NCBI RefSeq assembly: GCF_964355755.1
Contig: NC_092674.1
Location: 16,623,001-16,687,000, forward strand
Length of the DNA: 64,000 bases
DNA from: Antedon mediterranea
Lineage: Eukaryota > Echinodermata > Crinoidea > Comatulida > Antedonidae
Direction: 5' to 3'
Below the pieces are notes generated by a model. That model was given only the letters and a program-made list of their open reading frames with translations. It was not told the origin of the DNA and made no database searches. Below, piece by piece: positions 56,338 to 64,000 of this stretch (the stretch's first letter is position 1; the number at the start of each line of letters is the position of its first letter). The position numbers and the translations under genes were made by a program.

Positions 56338-56925
56338 TACCGTATTTTCCGGAGTATAGGTCAAGACTTTGTGGGAAAATCAGGGGGTCGACTTATACTC
56401 CGACCATGCGATTTTTGAAAAAAATCAGCCTGAAAAAATATGTTATGTCAAGGCCTAGCAAGGTCAGTGGCCTATCAAGGTCAGTGGCCTATCATCAATC
56501 ACTTACAGAAGTTTTAAATTTAATACCTACATTGTGCAAAATAATACAACTCCAACAAGTACTGGTCAATAAAATATTAATATATCACAAGGACTCATTT
56601 TGATGTTAATATTACGCTTTTAAGATAATTAAGAATAAATAGTTTTCGTTTGTGTTTTATATGCTTCTTATTCACTCGCGAAAACGTCGTAACACACACC
56701 ACAAACGAACTACGACGTCGGAATGTCCATGCAGCATGTTTGTTATTGCGCGATATTTTCAACTATACACATGCGCAGTTTGTTTGTTTGTTCGTAATTA
56801 CAATTACTGCGCATGTCTATTCATAAAATAAATTCTCCTTAGTTGAGCGCATGTACATTTACAGATAACGCGATTTACAACTACTCGCCTGTACAATTAA
56901 TAAGCCTCCTAACGGAAAACTCGCA
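56338..56925 (+). mobile_element. Repeat with CCGTATTTTCCGGAGTATAGG end
   Basis: Starts with CCGTATTTTCCGGAGTATAG and GGGGGTCGACTTATACTCC. From 56640 to 56920 it is the inverse of 63712-64000 (CACTCGCGAAAAC, GCATGTTTGTTATTGCGCGA, TGCGCAGTTTGTTTGTTTGT, CTCGCCTGTACAATTAATAA). The homologous end on the 56.9 kb side is missing, so this copy is truncated. Confidence 0.8.
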
Positions 56926-58029
56926 CCCTCTAGTGGGTGTACCCGAATGGTTCTTGAAAACATGACCATTGCCTCTGGAAATTAAAGCCCGGGTGACACC
57001 TATGCATATGACTGATGAGTAATGCATGTTTATTTTGTGATGTTTCATGATGGTCCATAAATTAGGTACGCCAAAAATATCGCTTCCAGGGTAATATAGC
57101 AAATTAGAGTATATTGTGGTAGGGCAAGTTATAAGGTAACGTGGGTATTCTATGTGGGACTGTTGTTGTGTGAATGCTATCAAACTAACCGGTTTCATGC
57201 TTTGCATTTCCTTCGTTGTCTTCGGTAGTAGACGTGAAACGTAGTTGATTTTTTCTTTATCTTGGGCATAGTGTAATCAGTAAAATTAAAAAATGTATGA
57301 ATAGAGAACATTGTAGGTTAATTATTATATTCGGTCTTCCGCCGAATGAGTGTGTGAGATTTGAACCTGTACTGAAAATAAGTTTGGTAAGATGCGAAAT
57401 GTATGCCAATTATGATTGATTATGTCCCCTGTCAGTAATGATGTATGGACACGTGACAGCAATCGGTGGTTATAGGAACGTGAAGGGGAAAAGTTACTCA
57501 ATAGATTTAATTATTTGTAAACAAAATGTACATTAATTCCCCTGTAATGATGTAAAAACTTTACAACAATTGGTATTAATCATAAGACCGTAAGATGCAA
57601 ATAATATAATTGTAAAGAACAGTATACGTATAATATACATATTATATTATTATATATATTATCTGAACGTTACACACAGGAGGAACCCGTTAATAGGGGT
57701 CATCAATCACTGAAACCGTCTCTAACGTGACCGTACCAAGAGACCAAAAGCATAGTTTATCAAAGTGGGTGACAGACAGTGAGTGGTGCTTTAACATTTG
57801 TATCACAATATATCATGACAACAGCATCTTGTTAATTTTGGAAGAAATGATCAAAAACAACTTTTGTAGCCTACTTATATATCGGTCGTAGTAGAAACCA
57901 TATTTAATTATAAATAGAGCAAGCAACAGAAATATTCGATAATGATAAACAGTAAAGGTGTTTCTCTGGTAGGCCTACCAGACCTCCTATAATAGTAGTA
58001 ACATTGAATCGCACCTAAATTTGATTGAA
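56926..58029. other. Unassigned stretch
   Basis: The 108-codon minus frame (56881-57207) overlaps the repeat end and has no known motif. AT-rich, with a TATA-rich run at 57630-57660. Confidence 0.4.
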
Positions 58030-58345
58030 TGATTAATAAATAGCATAAATAATTAGTTCAATTACTAAAACAAATTGTATTTCACGTAAAGTAAAGGCCT
58101 TTATAATTGATTAGTTGAATATCTAAAACAAATAAATTGTAGTTCACGATTCAGTTGAATCACTAAAATCACATTGTAGTTCACGTAAAAGTAAAGGCCT
58201 TCAATAATAGTTAAATTACTAAAACAAATTGTAGGTTGTACGTAATTGTACGTAAAGTAAATGCCTTTTAGTTGAATATCTAAAACAAATTAATTGCAGT
58301 AGTTCACGATCAGTTGAACCACTAAAATATTTGTATTTAATATTG
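58030..58345 (+). repeat. Tandem repeat around CACGTAAAGTAAAGGCCTT
   Basis: The words AGTTGAAT..CTAAAACAAAT, TGTAGTTCACG and TAAAGTAAAGGCCTT recur about four times with deletions. The composite period is about 110-120 bp. Confidence 0.75.
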
Positions 58346-58725
58346 AATGTCGCCACCAACGGCCATTTTGCAGGAAGTGACGTACCCGGAAGCCAGTTGA
58401 ACAACAGCGAGAGTGTGTGAAAATAACCCTGTGATATCCACAAATTTCGATAGGCAATGCTAAATTTTGTCGTTGTAAAAGACAAAAATGGAACAATAGC
58501 GTAGTACTGAAAACTAATGTTATCAAATCTACGTTTCGCGGTACATCTGAGATAGTACATCTGAGATTAGTACCAAAGTTTTTCCATTGTGCTCGCCTAT
58601 GTCAGAATTAACCATAATTTATATATAGATAGAAACGCGACCAACACAAAAGGGACAGAAAGAAAGAATAATACAAAAAAAGATTATTCCATACAATAAC
58701 AAAGAGTTATCTGCCATGGTTAAAA
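58346..58725 (-). repeat. Second copy of the 55.5 kb repeat joined to a Helitron-like end fragment
   Basis: 58346-58630 repeats 55520-55830. 58637-58715 has GGGACAGAAAGAAAGAATAA, then AACAAAGAGTTATCTGCCAT, a decayed form of the GAAAGAAAG..AACAAGGGGTTATCCGCC end of the 6-11 kb units. Confidence 0.55.
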
Positions 58726-59514
58726 ATACTATAGTATCATTACATATTGAGCCACATATACACTTGAATAAACCCTGAAGAAGATCTCTCCCTGTGTTTG
58801 CTCTGTCATATGCAAGAAAATGTTATTTTCCTTATAAATATACAGAAATTTGTGATACTCTGCAATAACAGTTACATTATACAGTAACAATTACACTATA
58901 TATAACAAATATCAAACATCAAAACATTACAGGCACATACAATTTGTAGCAATACAGTAAAGTCATTAAATGTATGTTTAAAAAATGTTAAAACTTGCTT
59001 TAAATGTACGGTTAAAATATTAGGGTTTTTTTACATTTGATTTGAAACTATGAATGCTATTTGGCACAAATAAATTTGATGTTCTCGGTAGCAAAAGTCG
59101 GATTCCAAATCCATTAAAATTGTAGGAATCGTGTAAAGGATGGGTATGACTTTTCATTATCTTGTGAAGTTTTAAACTTAAAGCCACAGCCTTTTCATAT
59201 GTATTACTGATATTGGGGTGATTTTGGTGTTAATGAGTTGTGTAATTTTCCTTAGTCACTCAAATTCTGATGGCGAACTTCTCAGCCCTTGGTGATATTT
59301 TGTGAAGTGTTTTCCGTAGTAAAAAAAGAAAAAAAAAGAAATCTGCATATGAATGTTATTAGCAGTGGTTTTGTTTATGCTCTTCCTTCAAGCTACTGAT
59401 GTTAATAACAGTCTTGTACTAAAACAGACATTTGTAGTATAACAACCAAAAGTTGAGGTATTCTCAACTATACTTTATTTCCTTTTTGAAAACATATGGT
59501 GTACTGCAAGCCTC
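58726..59514. other. Unassigned stretch
   Basis: No gene is recognised. It may belong to an old repeat. Confidence 0.35.
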
Positions 59515-61545
59515 ACTTTATTCAATTCAATTCAACTTTATATAACAACGAAGGACCAGATCAACACATGCTTGTTCTTCCCTGGGGCCATGCACAAAAA
59601 AAAAAAAATACAAATACACTTTTGAATGAAGGTGCATCCAGAGTGAGTCAAATAAAAGTTAGAAAAAAAAATGATTTAACAATAGGCCTATTTTCAGTAC
59701 AAGGAAACTTAAACTAAATTATGTACGATATAAAAAAATAACATTTTAACAAAAGTAATACTTTTGAAACAATGGCACACTTCTTGAATGAAGGTGCGTC
59801 CATAATACAGTAAAATAAAATAAAAGTTAAAGAAAAAAAATGATATAACAATAGGCCTATTTACAATACAAGGAAACTTGAAATAGATTGTGTACAAGAT
59901 ATAAAAAAAAAATAAATATTAAAAGTAATACAGGATTTAAAAAGCAAAGAACTAATCATTTTCATTGTTGATTTCTCTTCTCTTTTTCCATGCCCGTTTG
60001 GTGAAACCTTTACAAAATCTATCGAATACAACTTCAATATTTATAGGAAGATCAAGTAGGTGAACCAAGAACATGCATTAATTTTTGGTATATTGTTCCA
60101 ATAATAAATTGGTTCCAAACGTTAATTGCATTTGATAGATTTTGCCTCGAGTATTACCAATTCCTCCAGTCTAATATTCTGGAGCGCAGGACAGTGGATT
60201 TAGAGTTACATAGGGTACATAGACCGTCATTATTGCTTTTATCTGACCAGCTTGAGGTACGTCTGTTTAATGGTAACGTATTAGATCGCAATTACAATTT
60301 TATGCTTGCGCTTTCGAAGTCTAATGGTTCAAGTCAATATTTTTCTAGGCAGGGGGTTTCTTTAATAATTTGATAGTCTAAAAGAGAAGATTTTAATGCA
60401 AGATAACTCCTCCAATCAATACAAGCACGTTCTTTAATCTTAGACAACATAAAGCTGGTCAGATCTACGGTGGGGTTATCTATCGTGTTACATGTCTCTT
60501 CAAACAAATTATCTAATCCACATTTAGAAAAAGTAGTATGTAAACAAGTTAAAAATTTAAAACGAACATCATTCTGATTACAATTAAGTTGAAGCAGAGC
60601 ATTAAGCAAAACCTTTGGCCAACGATGTGATTCCATGTGTACAATTCGATTAAAATATTTTATATGCAAGCTATAGTGTGTGACATTTAGTGGGAACCAA
60701 CCCAGTTCACCATATAAGGTTGCATGCGGCGTGTTTCTAGATGCCTTAAGAATATATCTAGCCATTTGCAATTGTAATTTTTCTATTTTATCAATATCAA
60801 CTTTATTGATCCGTAATTAATTACAGGTAGACCGATTGTCCTCTATAATATATCTGCAAAAAATACCCTGTTAAAATTATTGCAATTGTCAATTAACAAT
60901 TTGATATAAGCTATAAGCCTATTGCATTTTGTAATTACATTTTGGAACTGCACATTGTCATTTAGTTTCTTATGGACACCAAGGTATTTGTAAGTCTCTG
61001 CGTCAACAATAAATCTCTCCCCTAGCTTCCATTGTTTATGGCTGTCAATTCTTTTTCCAAAAACCAGAACATTGGATTTATCAAAGTTAAAATTTACTTC
61101 CATTTTTTTGCAAATAATGCTGCAAGATCAAGCATTTTTGACAATTCATGTTTGCTATTGGCAACTAATACAACATCATCTGCCCAGAATAACCCACTTA
61201 TCAAAGTGTTATTTATTTTGATACCAATATTGTTTGATACTAGCATTTTTCTAAATTCATTTATGGAAATGTTAAATTGGATTGGAGAAAGTACACAGCC
61301 TGCTTTACACCCTGTTGAATTTTGAAGAATTCTGTGTCGATATCTCCAAATCTTACAGAACCTTTAACATCTTCATAAAGTTTATCGATCAATCGCCAAA
61401 TTTTGCCCCTAATACCTGATGACCAAACGGCTTTAAGTAAGCCGTTTCGCCAAACACTGTCGAATGCTTTATGAAAGTCCAGGAAGGCCATAAAGGTGTA
61501 TTTATTTTCTTTAAGTCTGCAATAGAAAAGCTAATTTTGAATAAC
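59515..61545 (-). pseudogene. LINE with reverse transcriptase and 3' tail, broken
   Basis: Minus pieces in order are MAFLDFHKAFDSVWRNGLL and GSVRFGDIDTEFFKIQQGVK (61261-61491), then after a one-base deletion CVLSPIQFNISINEF and SGLFWADDVVLVANS (catalytic box written WADD). These are followed by NFDKSNVLVFGKRIDS and ETYKYLGVHKKLND (60843-61103), then YGELGWFPLNVTHYSLHIK (60334-60771). The 3' untranslated part holds a roughly 160-bp tandem duplication (59619-59781 and 59782-59930) and ends in a TTGAATTGAATTGAA tail at about 59519. Endonuclease and the first reverse-transcriptase motifs are missing. The subfamily is not resolved. Confidence 0.92.
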
Positions 61546-62389
61546 CTGTAAACGTTAAGTGTGGCACAACTATACTGTTATAGACATTTACAAGAGTGTG
61601 TTTTAGGATAAATGGTTTGGCTTTTTTTAACATGTATATGCCAGCTTTTTTTACAAACATTTTCTATTTGTTTATCCCAAATTAAATGTTTATCAACATA
61701 TACACCAAGATAATTATTTACAATTGTCTATCCTAGATAAGCTATTATTTACAGTGTTCCAATTAGCATAAATTCTGACTTTTTTTTTACTAAGTTTGTT
61801 GCTCAAGCCAATTGTTTATGTATTAGTGTTTAATATTCGCCTTTAAACAATAATGTGTTTACCTATTACCAATTTTAACATCATAGGATGATGGCATACA
61901 TTAACATTTTGCGCTCATATTTAAAAAAATGAAATTTCATTAAAATTATCTTTTATCACAATGTTCACCTATAATTGGGAAAATTATAAACCAGCCCTCC
62001 AGTTAATGGTATGTTGGTTTTTAGCGTCATATATATATATTGAAATATTCAATCTGGTCCATCACAATAACGTGTTGCCCTTTCTCAGTTGATTAGAACA
62101 AAACACAACCAGCTTGATGATAGGCAGACCGTTTAACTGGGTAAGAGTGAAATATGCTTTAGTTGGTACAGTAGTTTTTTTTTTCTCAAGACAAATTCTA
62201 TTTTCTTTATGTTTTCATTCACTATACAGTTTACAATTTTTAACAGTTTGTCGAGTATACACAAATGTCTATATATTTTAAACTACTACTGTACATTCAT
62301 TTAAAACGCAAATCCTTGTTTGTTTTGTAAATAATATTATAATTACTATCTAAAAAAAAAAATACACTGTACATATTTTTTTTAATTGT
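61546..62389. other. Unassigned AT-rich stretch
   Basis: No coding evidence. It may include the older 5' part of the LINE below detection. Confidence 0.4.
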
Positions 62390-63150
62390 TATTTTATTAT
62401 TTATTTATTTGTAAATAATTAGCTTGTCCATGTTTTGGTCTTCTCCCCTCATCATTTTTACTGTTAAACATGCACTATAATATTTTGTAAACCAATTTTT
62501 TAATTATTTTTTTTAAGTAATCTGCGGGGTCTCTATCACTCAAACCTCCTGGTTTTCTGAGACACCATTTCATCATTTCATCATTTTCACCATTTAAATA
62601 TCAAATTCATTAATAAATGTAAATCAGCTAAAAATTATAATTTCAAAGAAGTTTTCTGCAACAAAATACTACATTAATACTAAGCAAACAATTAAATTTT
62701 TTTTTTTGATTTACAAAAGAAGAATGGGTTTACGAATTACTTTCTGAAATCAAATGCATAGGAATGGGTTTACTAATTACTTTATCATATTATATAATTT
62801 TCTAATAGACGTTTTTTTGTACAGTTTTCTAACTACATGAACATTTGTGGAGTTTTTAAGTTCAACGGAGAGTTTATTCCATATTAAAATTCCTTTATTT
62901 GATAAACACATTTTTTTTAACATAGTTTTCCTTAAATTGGTATTAAAATGTTCATGCTGTCTGGTATTATTGTTATGGATATCTTTATTTTGTTTAAAAT
63001 ACAGTTGGATTATAGGAGGAAGTTGTTGTCCATGGGCTTTGTACATTATTATGGCAGTATTTAATTCAATTACATCAAATATATTTAATGTTTTAAATGT
63101 ATACAAGTATCGCTTAGGTTTTTGCGCAGTAATTTTTTGAAAAACGCAAA
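62390..63150 (-). pseudogene. LINE C-terminal end
   Basis: An open minus frame (62777-63106) reads FKTLNIFDVIELNTAIIMYK, NKDIHNNNTRQHEHFNTNLR and GILIWNKLSVELKNSTNV, the conserved C-terminal pattern of many animal LINEs (LN...D.......MYK, DIH..NTR, G..IWN.L). Below the stop is an untranslated end with GTGTCTCAGAAAACCAGGAG. 5' truncated at about 63150. Confidence 0.85.
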
Positions 63151-63372
63151 TGGCCTAATTCATGCACTAAATTGATCAAAACGGAATTTTAAGCATTTTT
63201 AATGACCCTACGTACGTGTACGTTTTTATTTTCTAAAATTTTTACCCATGACCTGAAGTTTATGTATAGTGAATTTGATTGATATGTGATGACTAGAGAT
63301 ATGACTGATAATGTGATTTCACAAAATGGCGTATAAATGATGTCACAGATGAGTGATCACACTGAAAAGCTT

Positions 63373-64000
63373 ACCGTATTTTCCGGAGTATAGGTTGACC
63401 CGAAGTATAAGTCGACCCCCAACTTTGACCTAGAATATCGTTGATTTTGGTATGACCTGAATATAAGTCGACCCCCAAAATCGGCTAATAACACAACTTA
63501 CTTTAAAGTTCAAAGAAGGCTAGAAATGTATGAAATGTGGTTGGTTGTTTATACAATTATTAAAGTGTAGGCCTAATCAATATCGGACGGACGTAATCAC
63601 AACGGCTTTGCCGCCGTCTTCGCCAGCCTATAATAAATGACAGCGATGTAGCGTTACAGTACTTGCCATCAGCGATGATTTTTCGCGTCACTCGAATAAA
63701 TTAAAACGAGTTTTTCGTTAGGAGGCTTATTAAATTGTACAGGCGAGTAGTTGTAAATCGCGTTATCTGTAAATGTACACGCGCCGGACTGAGGAGAATT
63801 TATTTATGAATAGACATGCGCAGTAATTGTAATTACGAACAAACAAACAAACTGCGCATGTGTATAGATGAAAATATCGCGCAATAACAAACATGCTGCA
63901 TGGACATTCCAACATCGTGTAGTTTGTTTGTGGTGTGTGTTACGTTGTTTTCGCGAGTGAATACGAAGCATATGAAACACAAACGAAAACTATTTATTCT
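63373..64000 (-). mobile_element. Second copy of the CCGTATTTTCC repeat, cut by the window end
   Basis: Starts CCGTATTTTCCGGAGTATAG, with repeated AAGTATAAGTCGACCCCC words, and from 63712 is the inverse of 56640-56925. Read with the 56.3 kb copy, it shows that the family has the same terminal inverted repeat at both ends. 63151-63372 shows nothing assigned. Confidence 0.8.

Noticed and set aside
56301-56603. Next RUBCN exon after an acceptor-like TTTTCCAG at 56300
   Set aside because: The encoded text does not resemble the expected RUN-domain continuation and runs into the CCGTATTTTCC repeat.
56881-57207. 108-codon minus frame as a gene
   Set aside because: It starts in the repeat end shared with 63.7 kb and has no motif or splice context.

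Overview
The window is AT-rich animal DNA, very probably from a marine invertebrate, possibly a deuterostome such as an echinoderm or hemichordate. The support is introns with GT/AG borders in two conserved animal genes, many dead LINEs, a BEL/Pao retrotransposon, many MITEs and foldback elements, and frequent GGCCTAGGCCTA-type runs. I see no bacterial genes, rRNA, tRNA or CRISPR array. The exact lineage is a guess.

Two host genes are recognisable. PDCD10 (CCM3) is on the minus strand, with three coding exons between 25.35 and 19.82 kb. Its C-terminal exons were not found downstream. A Rubicon-like RUN-domain gene (RUBCN) is on the plus strand, with two consecutive exons at 48.93-49.08 and 56.00-56.23 kb. 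The other coding matches are mobile-element remnants, except for one unidentified zinc-finger-like reading frame at 48.0-48.4 kb.

Layout. 0.1-2.6 kb: a MITE-like element, then large tandem repeats. 3.0-14.7 kb: a head-to-tail array of about five 1.3-1.5 kb Helitron-like units in minus orientation, rich in TGACGTCA. The array is interrupted by a 2.0 kb element with a 9-bp target duplication and by a 2.3 kb element with terminal inverted repeats (TIRs). 15-18 kb: a LINE 3' end and a second, inverted copy of the 2.0 kb element. 18-25.4 kb: PDCD10, with two dead LINEs in intron 2. 25.6-32.3 kb: piggyBac-type and hAT-type non-autonomous elements, LINE fragments, a perfect 82-bp palindrome and a palindromic MITE. 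32.5-34.9 kb: a decayed BEL/Pao element. 35-40 kb: minisatellites, a LINE reverse transcriptase and a foldback element. 40.9-42.1 kb: an inverted partner of the 20.7 kb repeat; both carry nuclear-receptor DR1 motifs. 44.3-47.5 kb: a 3.2 kb element with about 500-bp inverted arms around an intronless, frameshifted gene of a PIN/XPG-like plus CXC type. 48.9-56.2 kb: RUBCN, with a piggyBac-type element in its intron. 56-64 kb: arms of another repeat family and two minus-strand LINE 3' ends.

The items most worth following are the 44.3-47.5 kb element, the nested insertions whose borders are fixed by target duplications and paralogous empty sites, and the repeat families that scatter perfect DR1 and CRE motifs.
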